10,075 nucleotides of DNA from Candidatus Saccharibacteria bacterium UBA2834 (GTDB taxonomy: Bacteria; Patescibacteriota; Saccharimonadia; Saccharimonadales; Saccharimonadaceae), in contig DEGE01000022.1 in the NCBI GenBank assembly GCA_002351365.1, forward strand, positions 391-10,465. Direction: 5' to 3'. Both the position numbers and the translations under genes were made by a program. Below, piece after piece: positions 1 through 8,010 of the stretch. The notes below the pieces were generated by a model, which had not been told where the DNA came from, searched no databases, and saw only the letters and a list, made by a program, of their open reading frames with translations. Numbering within the stretch: position 1 is the stretch's first letter; every line of letters starts with the position of its first letter.

Positions 1-2954
1 AATGACGTGTCGATTGGATTCTTTTCGTAGTATTCTTTGATATAGTCGCCAACAATATCCTTATCGGTTAATCCCTGCCCCACAGCCACGCGAGATTGAG
101 GATAAATTGCACCGTATACCTTCAACTCATCCTTTGATGGAATTTCAAGGGTTTCCTCGAAACTAGGATTATAATCATACTTACATGCACGTTTATCAAT
201 ATATGCCGCATTGCGGATAACTTTTTGACTGTTAAATAACGACATTCCGCTACCGACCAGAGGTATTTGACCGAGTAATGAGTCGCCAACCGTGCTCCCG
301 GTGGTTGCGCTTTCATACTTATTCTTCAAATTATAATCCGCTTCGCCAGGCTCGACATCGCTCATAGTGCATGCTTCTAGGTACTTTGCATATGCACCCT
401 TTTCGTCAACAGGAGGAAGATCATCCTCGGCATTATCGTTGTCATCTTTAAAATTATTGTTATCAGCAGTCGCAGCAAGATAAAGGTTTTCACCTGGATC
501 ACTCTCTACTGTATATGGGGTAGTGGCAACAATGGTACTACACATAGTAGAGGTTGGATCAACGACGAACCCGGCGGCGGCTTGGTTTGGACAGTTTTGC
601 TCTGTAAACTCCTTAGCAAGCTGAACATCTATGCCATGGCTTGCAGCATTGGCCCCAGGTATTAGAGCTTTCGCTGATGAACTTGTGGTACTAAATACTG
701 TCGTCATTACACCCATAAAGCCATTAGTATTCGCTAAGGCGCCCTGCATTACGACTGCTTTACTGAATAAACTACCAGCAAATGTATAAGGCGAACTAGC
801 GTCAAATGGACTCTTCGTGCGTTGCGCATATAGACGTTCACCCTCCTCGTAATCATCCTTCATATTGAGGTAGGCCATATACGATTCCGGCGTCTGATAC
901 GCACCACCCTGCGAATGATGAATCTTTGAGGTGTACGCCTTAAAGCCATTTACAGCCTGCGTACCAAGCTCTTCACCGAAGAACACATTAGCAACAGTCT
1001 TCATGAGAATGTTTGCCACGAATGGTACTAATGCGGAAATAATAACACTCTTAATTACGGCTTTTACAACATTCCAAGCAATCTTGCCGACTATCTGAAC
1101 AGCTTTGTCTGCTAGGCTCTTCACACAGCCCACTAGTGGCGGAATAAAACATTGTACGATAGCTTTAATATCGTTTACCAGTTGAATTGCTGCCTGGGCC
1201 ATCTCGGCATATGCGCAACCTTTAACCGAAGTCATACTTGAACCGAGACGCTTAATTATAGCCCTAAAGAAACTCGAGAAGCTAAAGCTAGCAAAGCTGC
1301 TGTCGGCCGCAATGCCTGCCACTGTCCCACCGAATAGGGCTACAATGCTAGCCGATTCCATGGCACTCTTTTTGGACTTATATTCTTTAGTGGCAATACT
1401 TGAATCTTCGGGTTCGTTTTCGAGAGTAGATATCGCCCCCTGTTTTGTCGCATCAAGATCAGCAACAGTAATAGATGTCGTGTGGCTCTTATCCGTGAAG
1501 GCATTGATTAATTCGGCAATTGGAGATTCATTGCTATCGGTAACTTGCGTTTTTTGAATCCCCTCAAGAATAGTCGCGGCAAGACGAATAACCATCAATG
1601 TTTCGTAAGCCGTAACGATTGTATTAATATTACCGGTAATCTCTGAGACAGTACAGGCTACATCGGTTACCTTGCCAGCCGAGTCGGCGATAGAGTCCAT
1701 TTTACTTTTAACTGAGGCTTCAACTGCCTGTTGTGATTTTTGGCCGGCATCGCCACCCTCCGCAGCACCACCAGTATTGAATCCCGCTGACCCCTGCTCT
1801 GTTTTATAACCGTGGTCAGCATCATCCGCTTCTGCTGGACGTGTCTTTGTTTCGCCATCCTCTTCATATTCTTCTTGTTCAATGTTTTCCAAATCAATTT
1901 TGCCATCTATGCCCTGGTCATTTTGAGCCTCAACCATCGTATCTAGCATTTGCTGTTTGCGTGTTTCGGCGTCTTGAGTGGAATCAAAGCTATTGAAACG
2001 ATTTCTACTGACGCCAAGTTTCTCTAGTAATGCCGTGGTTTTTGTCTTAAACCAGTCACCCACCGCACTACGGAATGTTTTTGCGCCTTCATAGTATGCA
2101 GTAGCAAAAGCCGTATCGGCATCGGTAGCCATCGCAGACTCAAAGTCGACTGCTCCAGGTATATCGCCAATCTGGTCAGCATCAGCCACAACATTCGTGA
2201 TCTTCTTTACTGTACCGTCCTGATTGTATTCGGTGTGCTGCATGTACTGGCGGCCCGAACCATCCGGAAAATCAACAAGTTCGATATTTTTTTGCGCCAA
2301 TTTCTTTTTCTGATAATCGGACATCTTGAAATAGTTTTCGCCATTGCCCGTAAAGAGCGCATAAATACGGCCATGCTTTTTGAGGTAGTTCTTGGCTTCG
2401 CCGTTTGAGGCGATAGTACGAGTGCGTGGATTTAATTGGCGTTTCATGTATTTTTTGCCGATTAATTGATTCTCTACACTCATGTTGTCGTAGCGGCGAA
2501 TAACCTGTTCAGCCAACGCAATAGGCAAGGACATTTGCCCACTGATTGTAATGCCAGCAAAGCCACCAACACCAGCTAAAATCATTACCACCGGCGCAAC
2601 ACGCTGAAGGAAGCCACGTAGGCCAGTAGCCTTTTGTTTATTCTTTTGCGAATGCCCCGTAACGCGATTAATAAAATTCTGCGCATCCATAATAGCGTTT
2701 GCAGCCACTTCCTTGCCGACGTTTTTCATATTAGTGACGCCATCCACCATCTCACGTTCACGTGCGCCCTGGGCGCCCTGAGTGTCTTTTGAATCGGCGC
2801 CGAGGCCGGGCTTTTTGCTGGCCTGTTTTTCGCCGCCGGAAAGGATGTCACCGCCAAACATGGAATCGGCGTGGGATTGGCCTACATCGCCGCCATCAAA
2901 GCCGCCATCATCGACGTTTTGCGCCTCGAGGGGATTATTGTATCCGTCGGCCAT
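1..2954 (-). CDS. Very large Gly/Asp-rich membrane/secreted protein of unknown function, C-terminus beyond window
   Basis: Translating the minus strand gives one uninterrupted frame of 984 codons from ATG at 2954 to the left edge with no stop, so the gene is partial. Residues 1-75 are low-complexity, rich in Gly, Asp and Gln. One clear hydrophobic segment lies at about 119-138 (VAPVVMILAGVGGFAGITIS). Residues 150-350 are soluble and charged, and 350-420 are very acidic, then Gly/Ala-rich. A second hydrophobic zone follows, with a segment near 535-550, cysteines at 580, 602 and 610, and an amphipathic stretch at 619-657 with lysines at 624, 631 and 635. The rest is polar and cysteine-containing, probably extracytoplasmic. 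A weak Shine-Dalgarno (AAGGGTG) precedes the start. I do not recognise the family. Large proteins of this style occur in Saccharibacteria near type IV secretion or pilus-like genes, but that link is only recollection and inference here. The reading frame itself is secure. Confidence 0.88.
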   Translation of the reverse strand, partial: MADGYNNPLEAQNVDDGGFDGGDVGQSHADSMFGGDILSGGEKQASKKPGLGADSKDTQGAQGAREREMVDGVTNMKNVGKEVAANAIMDAQNFINRVTGHSQKNKQKATGLRGFLQRVAPVVMILAGVGGFAGITISGQMSLPIALAEQVIRRYDNMSVENQLIGKKYMKRQLNPRTRTIASNGEAKNYLKKHGRIYALFTGNGENYFKMSDYQKKKLAQKNIELVDFPDGSGRQYMQHTEYNQDGTVKKITNVVADADQIGDIPGAVDFESAMATDADTAFATAYYEGAKTFRSAVGDWFKTKTTALLEKLGVSRNRFNSFDSTQDAETRKQQMLDTMVEAQNDQGIDGKIDLENIEQEEYEEDGETKTRPAEADDADHGYKTEQGSAGFNTGGAAEGGDAGQKSQQAVEASVKSKMDSIADSAGKVTDVACTVSEITGNINTIVTAYETLMVIRLAATILEGIQKTQVTDSNESPIAELINAFTDKSHTTSITVADLDATKQGAISTLENEPEDSSIATKEYKSKKSAMESASIVALFGGTVAGIAADSSFASFSFSSFFRAIIKRLGSSMTSVKGCAYAEMAQAAIQLVNDIKAIVQCFIPPLVGCVKSLADKAVQIVGKIAWNVVKAVIKSVIISALVPFVANILMKTVANVFFGEELGTQAVNGFKAYTSKIHHSQGGAYQTPESYMAYLNMKDDYEEGERLYAQRTKSPFDASSPYTFAGSLFSKAVVMQGALANTNGFMGVMTTVFSTTSSSAKALIPGANAASHGIDVQLAKEFTEQNCPNQAAAGFVVDPTSTMCSTIVATTPYTVESDPGENLYLAATADNNNFKDDNDNAEDDLPPVDEKGAYAKYLEACTMSDVEPGEADYNLKNKYESATTGSTVGDSLLGQIPLVGSGMSLFNSQKVIRNAAYIDKRACKYDYNPSFEETLEIPSKDELKVYGAIYPQSRVAVGQGLTDKDIVGDYIKEYYEKNPIDTS

Positions 2955-2989
2955 CTAGTTACACCCTTTTTCTGTCATAAGTTAATTAA

Positions 2990-3020
2990 ATTATAGCACA
3001 AGCGAATTATGCGAGGTCAA
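2990..3020 (-). promoter_or_regulatory. Promoter for the large minus-strand gene
   Basis: On the minus strand a perfect TATAAT (2995-2990) is directly preceded by TGC, which makes an extended -10. TTGACC (3020-3015) can serve as the -35, although the spacing of 19 is long. The predicted start point is near 2983, giving a leader of about 30 nt that includes the weak Shine-Dalgarno of the large gene. Confidence 0.65.
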
Positions 3021-3036
3021 GCATTTTGTTGAGCTC

Positions 3037-3066
3037 TTGCATTCCAGGAGAACTTATGCTTATAAT
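3037..3066 (+). promoter_or_regulatory. Promoter for the small anchored protein gene
   Basis: TTGCAT (3037-3042) and a perfect TATAAT (3061-3066) are separated by 18 bases. The predicted start point is near 3073, with a leader of about 29 nt carrying GAGG at 3091-3094, seven bases before the ATG at 3102. The promoter lies back to back with that of the minus-strand gene, and the two -35 elements are about 17 bp apart, so the pair could be co-regulated. Confidence 0.55.
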
Positions 3067-3101
3067 AATAGTAACTAGGCAAAATAACGCGAGGAAATAT
3101 T

Positions 3102-3707
3102 ATGCCGAAAAAACAAACAAACAAGAAAAATTCGAAAAAATCTCAGAAAAAGCAAGGTATTAATGGAGCTAAAGTTGGCTTGGCGATTGTTTTGGTTGCC
3201 CTGTTAACCTTTGGCGGACTAAGCTTGGCGAGATATTTAACGGACGAAAACCGTAAGGTAGACGATCGGAGCGACAAGAATACGGCAGAATTATTCGAGG
3301 ATGACGGAAAAAAGTCCGACGAAGAAATAAATAACGACAGTTACGACCGCAAGGATGAAGCCGAAAAAGACGCCGACAGCAAGATTGAAAACCAAACAAA
3401 CGATAACGGAAAAACCGTAGCAAATGTCAGTATTAGCTCGGCGGGCGCGCTCAGCGATAAGGTTCTAGCTAGCGGCATGGTCTCAAATGTAATTGAGGAA
3501 GGCGGCAGTTGTACTTACGCTTTTACGAATGGCGAAACGACTTTTACCGAAACGACGACCGGTATCGCAAACGCAAAGAACACCGTCTGCAGTTCAGTAA
3601 CATTAGATAAAAATCAATTCACAGAGGGGGTCTGGGAAGTAACACTACAATACGAATCAACAACATCGGAGGGTCAAAGTGAAGCGACGACTTTTGAAAT
3701 ACGATAA
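3102..3707 (+). CDS. Small membrane-anchored surface protein with C-terminal beta-rich domain
   Basis: This 201-residue protein has a strongly basic N-terminus (residues 1-24, mostly Lys/Asn/Gln), one membrane segment at about 25-44 (VGLAIVLVALLTFGG), and an Asp/Glu/Lys-rich linker at 50-104. The C-terminal part (about 105-201) is rich in Ser, Thr, Val and Gly, with alternating patterns typical of beta strands and two cysteines (C137 and C163) that could form a disulfide. The positive-inside rule places the C-terminal domain outside the cell. A possible Ig-like beta-sandwich is inferred from composition only, and no catalytic motif is visible. The start is supported by GAGG seven bases upstream and by a promoter at 3037-3066. 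It is divergent from the giant membrane protein gene and upstream of the glycosyltransferase, with no clear terminator between them, so read-through into the glycan genes is possible. Function unknown. Confidence 0.85.
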   Translation: MPKKQTNKKNSKKSQKKQGINGAKVGLAIVLVALLTFGGLSLARYLTDENRKVDDRSDKNTAELFEDDGKKSDEEINNDSYDRKDEAEKDADSKIENQTNDNGKTVANVSISSAGALSDKVLASGMVSNVIEEGGSCTYAFTNGETTFTETTTGIANAKNTVCSSVTLDKNQFTEGVWEVTLQYESTTSEGQSEATTFEIR

Positions 3708-3740
3708 GTATCAATAATAAGTCGCATCATTGAGCCACAA

Positions 3741-3769
3741 TTATCCTTCTTAATTTTATCTGATATAAT
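3741..3769 (+). promoter_or_regulatory. Extended -10 promoter giving a probable leaderless mRNA
   Basis: A perfect TATAAT at 3764-3769 is preceded by TGA, which forms an extended -10 (TGnTATAAT). A weak -35 candidate, TTATCC (3741-3746), sits 17 bases upstream. Only eight bases separate the -10 hexamer from the ATG at 3778, so transcription should begin at or within about two bases of the start codon. No Shine-Dalgarno lies in front of this ATG, which agrees with leaderless translation. Confidence 0.68.
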
Positions 3770-3777
3770 CAGTAAAA

Positions 3778-4878
3778 ATGAAAGTTGCAATTGTCTGTGA
3801 TTGGTTAACAAATGTCGGGGGCGCGGAAAAGGTTTTGCTGGCAATTCACCAGATGTATCCGGAGGCGCCAATCTATACATCGCAATACAATCCACGCGGG
3901 ATTGATTGGTTCCATGACGCCGAAGTAAAAACCGGCTGGATGAAAGTCCTGCCGTCAAAGTTGCGCCGAATCTATCCGATGATTCGTCAAAAATACTTCG
4001 AAAAGCTCGATCTAAGTGATTATGATTTAGTGATTTCAGTAACTGGCGCCGAAGCAAAGTCTGTTAAATGCGGGCCAAATACGACGCATATTTGCTATTG
4101 CCATGTGCCAACGCAATACTACTGGCAGATGTACGATGACTATGTCGAGAATCCTGGCTTTGGTATTTTTAATCCAATCGTGCGCCCGTGTTTTAAAAAG
4201 TTCGTTAATCCGCTACGCGATGCCGACTATAAGGGGGCGCAAAAGCCAGATTATTTTGTAACTATCTCAGAATACGCCGCCGAGATGATTAAAAAATACT
4301 ACAAGCGCGAATCTACCGTGATTGCGCCGCCGGTGGAAGTAAAAAAGTTCAAAACCGTTAAACAATTCAAAAAACGTGACGGCTTTATTAATTATTCGCG
4401 CCAAGTATCCTGGAAACGTCAGGATTTAGCCATCAAAGCCTGTATAAAGGCTGGAAAGAAGTTAACTATTATTGGCGCCGGTCCTGAGCATAAAAACCTC
4501 GTGGCGGTCGCGGGAGGCTCTGATTTGATTACTTTCCTGCCGACCATGAAGACTGAGGAATTGCGCGAAGCACTGATTCGGTCGGAGGGTTTCATTTTTC
4601 CAAGCGTGGAGCCGTTTGGTATTGCGCCAGTTGAGGCTTTGGCGGCAGGTTGCCCAGTAATCGCATTAAATGAGGGCGGTGCCTGCGATTACGTAATTCC
4701 AGGTATTAATGGCGAATTATTTAAGCATCAAACTGTCGAATCACTAGCGAAAGTCTTAAAGAATTTTGATTACACAAAGTATAAGCGCGGAGAAATCGTA
4801 AAAAGCGCGGAATATTTTGATGTTGAAAACTTTAAAAAACGACTAAAGAAGTTTATAGATGAAAAAATGGCTGAATAA
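3778..4878 (+). CDS. GT4-family glycosyltransferase (GT-B fold)
   Basis: This 366-residue cytoplasmic or membrane-peripheral enzyme should transfer a sugar from a nucleotide-sugar donor to a growing glycan. The N-terminal Rossmann half starts with MKVAIVCDWL and carries the acceptor-side glycine loop GGAEKV at 14-19. The linker and donor half show NYSRQVSWKRQD (205-216), whose Arg and Lys fit the phosphate-binding pair of GT4 enzymes, and IIGAGPEHKNL (231-241). The EX7E signature is EPFGIAPVE, with glutamates 278 and 286, followed by ALAAGCPVIA. Length is normal for the family. The overall pattern resembles WbaZ/mannosyltransferase-like GT4 proteins, but donor and acceptor cannot be read from the sequence. 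The start has no Shine-Dalgarno and lies right after a -10 element, so it is probably leaderless. The 3' end overlaps the next gene by 20 bases. It is the first gene of the surface-glycan block. Confidence 0.93.
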   Translation: MKVAIVCDWLTNVGGAEKVLLAIHQMYPEAPIYTSQYNPRGIDWFHDAEVKTGWMKVLPSKLRRIYPMIRQKYFEKLDLSDYDLVISVTGAEAKSVKCGPNTTHICYCHVPTQYYWQMYDDYVENPGFGIFNPIVRPCFKKFVNPLRDADYKGAQKPDYFVTISEYAAEMIKKYYKRESTVIAPPVEVKKFKTVKQFKKRDGFINYSRQVSWKRQDLAIKACIKAGKKLTIIGAGPEHKNLVAVAGGSDLITFLPTMKTEELREALIRSEGFIFPSVEPFGIAPVEALAAGCPVIALNEGGACDYVIPGINGELFKHQTVESLAKVLKNFDYTKYKRGEIVKSAEYFDVENFKKRLKKFIDEKMAE

Positions 4879-6205
4879 AATTGAATGGGGGCTACTCTGG
4901 GTTTTGCCAGTGGTGGTATTTTTCTCTTATCTGCCAGTGATTAAGCTTGGTGCTAATGAGACAATGAACTTTGAATTATCTTTGCCGCTGATTTGGCTAG
5001 CGATATTTGGCATTTTAAGCTTGCGAAAGATTCGTTTGATTTGGAAAAAACTCGGCAAATATGCCATGGCCTGGTTATTGTTTGTGATATTTACCACGAT
5101 ATCCGTAATCTGGAGCCTTAACTTATTGCGCGGGATCTTAACGGCCGGAATTGGCTGGTTAATATTACTGTCAGTACTTAATATTATTTACTGCATTAGA
5201 CCCACACTCAAACAAAGCAAAAAATTATTGAATATACATGTTTACGCTGGGGTGGCGGCTGGGATTCTCTGCCTTATGCAATGCTTTTTGGATGTATTCG
5301 GCATCGATCGAACTGCAACTGGTTTATGCGTTGGTTGCACTTACCAGGCGATTGGCTTCCCGCACCCAAATGGGCTTGCAATTGAGCCGCAATTTATGGG
5401 CAACTTGTTAATTTTGCCGGCACTATTATCTCTGTTATTTTTATACGATAACATCAAAAACAATAAAAGCAACTACAAAATCGGCGCTTCACTTGCATTG
5501 ACATTTTTCTTAATTATGGTGTTATTTATTACCTTTTCACGCGGCGCAATTTATAGTTTTATGCTTGGCGTGATATGTTTAATTGCTTATGCCTGTGTAA
5601 AACTTCACAAGTTTTCCACGTTATGGGCATTACCACTAATCGTGGCAGCCTTTTGTGGCGGGCTACTCTGCCAAGGATTATTAGCACAGCTCTCCCCCAC
5701 TAATGAAAATTTCCAACAAGGCATTACGCGCTCGATCGAACAGATGTCGCTTGGCATAATAGATTTCAAAGAAGAAATTGTGGCAGATTCGAATTTTAAT
5801 GGTTATATTGAGGAGTCAACTGAAATTAGATTGAGCCTAAATGAAGCAGCCCTAACCGCCTGGAAGATCCGACCAATCTTCGGCGTGGGCTTAGGTGGAG
5901 CTGGCACCGCAATTCATTCAATCGAGCCAAGTCTATCCAGTAAAGAGATTATCCAGAACGAACTCTTTCAGATTCTGCTGGAATTGGGAATTGTGGGGGT
6001 AGGTTTTGTGATTATATTATTAATTGCGACTATTCGTACGGCAGCGAAAAATAAGACAAAAAGCCTCACCTGTTTTGTTTGTCTCTTAATTATGTATGGC
6101 GCGTCGATGATGTTTTTCTCCGGTTTGCCAAATGTTTTACATATTTATTTAATGACCCCTGTAGCTTATCTGTTATTTAAACAGTACTCGTATGCTAAAA
6201 TATAG
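4859..6205 (+). CDS. O-antigen ligase / polymerase-like (WaaL/Wzy) multi-pass membrane protein
   Basis: This 448-residue protein has roughly ten to twelve hydrophobic segments, for example at about 10-28, 42-56, 69-85, 95-113, 127-147, 182-196, 208-225, 230-247, 256-275, 373-391 and 404-420. Wzy_C-type features are FSRGA at 226-230, a long loop at about 276-338, the FGVGLGG turn at 341-347, and the following NELFQILLELGIVGVG (367-382). The family moves lipid-linked glycan onto an acceptor or polymerises repeat units on the outer face of the membrane. I cannot tell ligase from polymerase. A CxxC pair (C157, C160) sits in a loop that is probably outside. The start overlaps the glycosyltransferase stop by 20 bases, with AAAGAAG about seven bases upstream as a weak Shine-Dalgarno, so translational coupling is likely. 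Confidence 0.88.
   Translation: MKKWLNKIEWGLLWVLPVVVFFSYLPVIKLGANETMNFELSLPLIWLAIFGILSLRKIRLIWKKLGKYAMAWLLFVIFTTISVIWSLNLLRGILTAGIGWLILLSVLNIIYCIRPTLKQSKKLLNIHVYAGVAAGILCLMQCFLDVFGIDRTATGLCVGCTYQAIGFPHPNGLAIEPQFMGNLLILPALLSLLFLYDNIKNNKSNYKIGASLALTFFLIMVLFITFSRGAIYSFMLGVICLIAYACVKLHKFSTLWALPLIVAAFCGGLLCQGLLAQLSPTNENFQQGITRSIEQMSLGIIDFKEEIVADSNFNGYIEESTEIRLSLNEAALTAWKIRPIFGVGLGGAGTAIHSIEPSLSSKEIIQNELFQILLELGIVGVGFVIILLIATIRTAAKNKTKSLTCFVCLLIMYGASMMFFSGLPNVLHIYLMTPVAYLLFKQYSYAKI
6173..6201 (+). promoter_or_regulatory. Internal extended -10 promoter, probable leaderless start of the LCP gene
   Basis: Inside the last codons of the ligase-like gene, TAAAAT (6196-6201) is preceded by TGC, forming an extended -10. 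TTATTT (6173-6178) could act as the -35 with 17-base spacing. Six bases separate the -10 from the ATG at 6208. AGGA touches the ATG directly (6204-6207), too close to work as a normal Shine-Dalgarno. The LCP gene may therefore be transcribed separately from a leaderless start. Confidence 0.5.
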
Positions 6206-6207
6206 GA

Positions 6208-8001
6208 ATGAGTAATAATCGATCAATTGATGGTCTTCAACGAAGGACGTCAGCCCGCCCTTCTACCACTAAACGAACGGTTACAAAAGGTGGAGTAAAA
6301 AAGACAACAACTACAGTAAGAAAACCTGTTGTGAAAAAAGTTATAACTAAGCCTACAGCTAATCGGCGACAAATCGGCATCGATAATAAAAAGCGTGCCA
6401 CAAAAGCCGAATTGAAAACAAGAGAAGAACTAAGCTTAGACAACCTTAATACCACAGTAGAAGACGAAGCAGTAAAAGAGTATTTATCGGAAGTGAAAGA
6501 CGTTGATCCGACCGACCTTGTCGAAGTTTCGCAAGAAGAAAAAGGCAAAGGTTGGTTTAAAAAATCCAAGAAAAAGGCTAAGAAAGAAAAGACAAAAAAG
6601 AAACGCCACATTGGGCGTTGGATTGCTTTATTTATTGTCTTGGCATTAATCGGTGGTGGCTATTTTGCCTATAAGAAACTAAACGGCATTTATTCTCAGG
6701 TAAATGGCGGTAACATCATTACTGCACTGCTTGCGCCAGATACGCCACTCAAGAAGGATGATAATGGTCGTACAAATGTATTGATTTTTGGTACTGAAGG
6801 CTACCAGATGGATGACCCAAACTGGGATGGCGGCTATTTGACCGACTCGATGCTGATGCTGAGCTTTGATCAAGATTCTGGCGACGTTAAGGCTGTAAGC
6901 CTACCACGCGATTTGAAGTCTAATACCTGCACTTCTACCAATAAGATTAATGAGGTGTTCTGGTGCCAGTATTCAAACGTCAAGAAAGATAGTGACGCCG
7001 AAACGAAGAAAAAATACGAAGAACTTGGTGCTCACAAACTCGAAGAAGCTTTCGAGGAAGTGCTTGGAGTAGACATTCAATATTATGCACATCTAAACTG
7101 GCAAGCCTTAATTCAAATTGTCGACGCGGTTGGTGGTATTGATGTGGTCTTTACTTATGGCGATCAAACCTGGGACGGCGATGAAGTGACAATTAAAACT
7201 ACCGATAAGCGCGGTCTATCTGACTGCTATGGCCGTAAATGTTTCTATGCCTACAAGAACGGCGAAGTAACGCATCTAACTGGCGAATGGGCACTTGCAG
7301 TCGCACGTACCCGTAATGCACATGGTGGTTATGGCGCCGCCGGTGGTAACTTTAGTCGTGAATACTTCCAGCAAAAGATTATTGAGGCAACCGTTAAAAA
7401 AGCAAAGCAGATTAATCTAACATCCGACTGGAACGCCGCGTTTGGAATTCTGCAAGCGGTGGGCGACAATGTGCGCACCGATTTCCAGGATAGCGAGATG
7501 AAGACTTTGATGAAAGTTGCCAATACAGTTGATTTCCAAACGATTGAGTCAATTTCATTGGTTGACCCACAAGACGGCACGTCGCCACTCTTAACGACCG
7601 GTATGGTTAATGGGATTTCTTACGTGCTTCCAACCGCCGGTGTTGGCAATTATTCGCGCATTCATACTTATATGAAGAAAAAATTGAGCAATTCGTATGA
7701 AGGTGAAGATGCGCAGATTGTAGTCTTGAACGGTACTTCCGCTTACGGCGTAGCTGCAAATGAGAAGTTAAATCTCGAAGATAAAGGTTTCTCGGTTAAG
7801 AGCACGAATAACGCACCGGCCGACGTGAGCGGCTTTGATGGCGTAAAGCTTTATCAACTAGCAAACGACAAGTCAAAGACGGCAGCCGCTCTGAAGGAGC
7901 GTTATGGTGTCGAGTTCGAAAAAGACTTACCAGATTCTCTAGCCGAATATGATTGCGACTTCATCGTGATTATTGGTGGCGGATATAAAGCGAAAGATTA
8001 A
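6208..8001 (+). CDS. LytR-CpsA-Psr (LCP) family glycopolymer transferase with LytR_C domain
   Basis: This 597-residue protein should transfer an undecaprenyl-pyrophosphate-linked glycopolymer to peptidoglycan on the outer face of the membrane. Residues 1-135 form a basic, Lys/Thr/Arg-rich cytoplasmic tail, and the single membrane segment is at about 138-155. The LCP core spans about 188-400. It contains TDSMLMLSFD (212-221, D213), SLPRDL (231-236, R234 and D235), KINEVFW (246-252), LTGEWALAVARTRN (357-370, R367 and R369) and NFSREYFQQKII (381-392). These match the polyprenyl-phosphate and Mg-binding positions of the family. The LytR_C domain covers about 500-597, beginning AQIVVLNGT. Cysteine pairs C241/C253 and C340/C345 lie in the extracellular core. 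The protein is longer than most LCP members, mainly because of its N-terminal tail. An intrinsic terminator follows directly. The start is probably leaderless. Confidence 0.95.
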   Translation: MSNNRSIDGLQRRTSARPSTTKRTVTKGGVKKTTTTVRKPVVKKVITKPTANRRQIGIDNKKRATKAELKTREELSLDNLNTTVEDEAVKEYLSEVKDVDPTDLVEVSQEEKGKGWFKKSKKKAKKEKTKKKRHIGRWIALFIVLALIGGGYFAYKKLNGIYSQVNGGNIITALLAPDTPLKKDDNGRTNVLIFGTEGYQMDDPNWDGGYLTDSMLMLSFDQDSGDVKAVSLPRDLKSNTCTSTNKINEVFWCQYSNVKKDSDAETKKKYEELGAHKLEEAFEEVLGVDIQYYAHLNWQALIQIVDAVGGIDVVFTYGDQTWDGDEVTIKTTDKRGLSDCYGRKCFYAYKNGEVTHLTGEWALAVARTRNAHGGYGAAGGNFSREYFQQKIIEATVKKAKQINLTSDWNAAFGILQAVGDNVRTDFQDSEMKTLMKVANTVDFQTIESISLVDPQDGTSPLLTTGMVNGISYVLPTAGVGNYSRIHTYMKKKLSNSYEGEDAQIVVLNGTSAYGVAANEKLNLEDKGFSVKSTNNAPADVSGFDGVKLYQLANDKSKTAAALKERYGVEFEKDLPDSLAEYDCDFIVIIGGGYKAKD

Positions 8002-8010
8002 TTAGCAGAA

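Noticed and set aside
122..316. 64-codon minus-strand frame
   Set aside because: It overlaps the large minus-strand gene in another frame and has no independent start signals.
1312..1906. Open frames on the plus strand (1312-1557) and in another minus frame (1667-1906)
   Set aside because: Both lie inside the 984-codon minus-strand gene, lack ribosome binding sites and show no recognisable protein pattern.
2762..2980. 72-codon plus-strand frame with Arg-rich product
   Set aside because: Antisense to the Gly/Asp-rich N-terminus of the large gene; Arg-rich shadows are expected opposite such codons.
3730..3735. TTGAGC as a -35 for the glycosyltransferase promoter
   Set aside because: The spacing to the TATAAT at 3764 is 28 bases, too long for a working -35; TTATCC at 3741 has proper spacing.
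3674..4057. 127-codon minus-strand frame opposite the glycosyltransferase
   Set aside because: The plus-strand frame encodes clear GT4 motifs, and the antisense product looks random.
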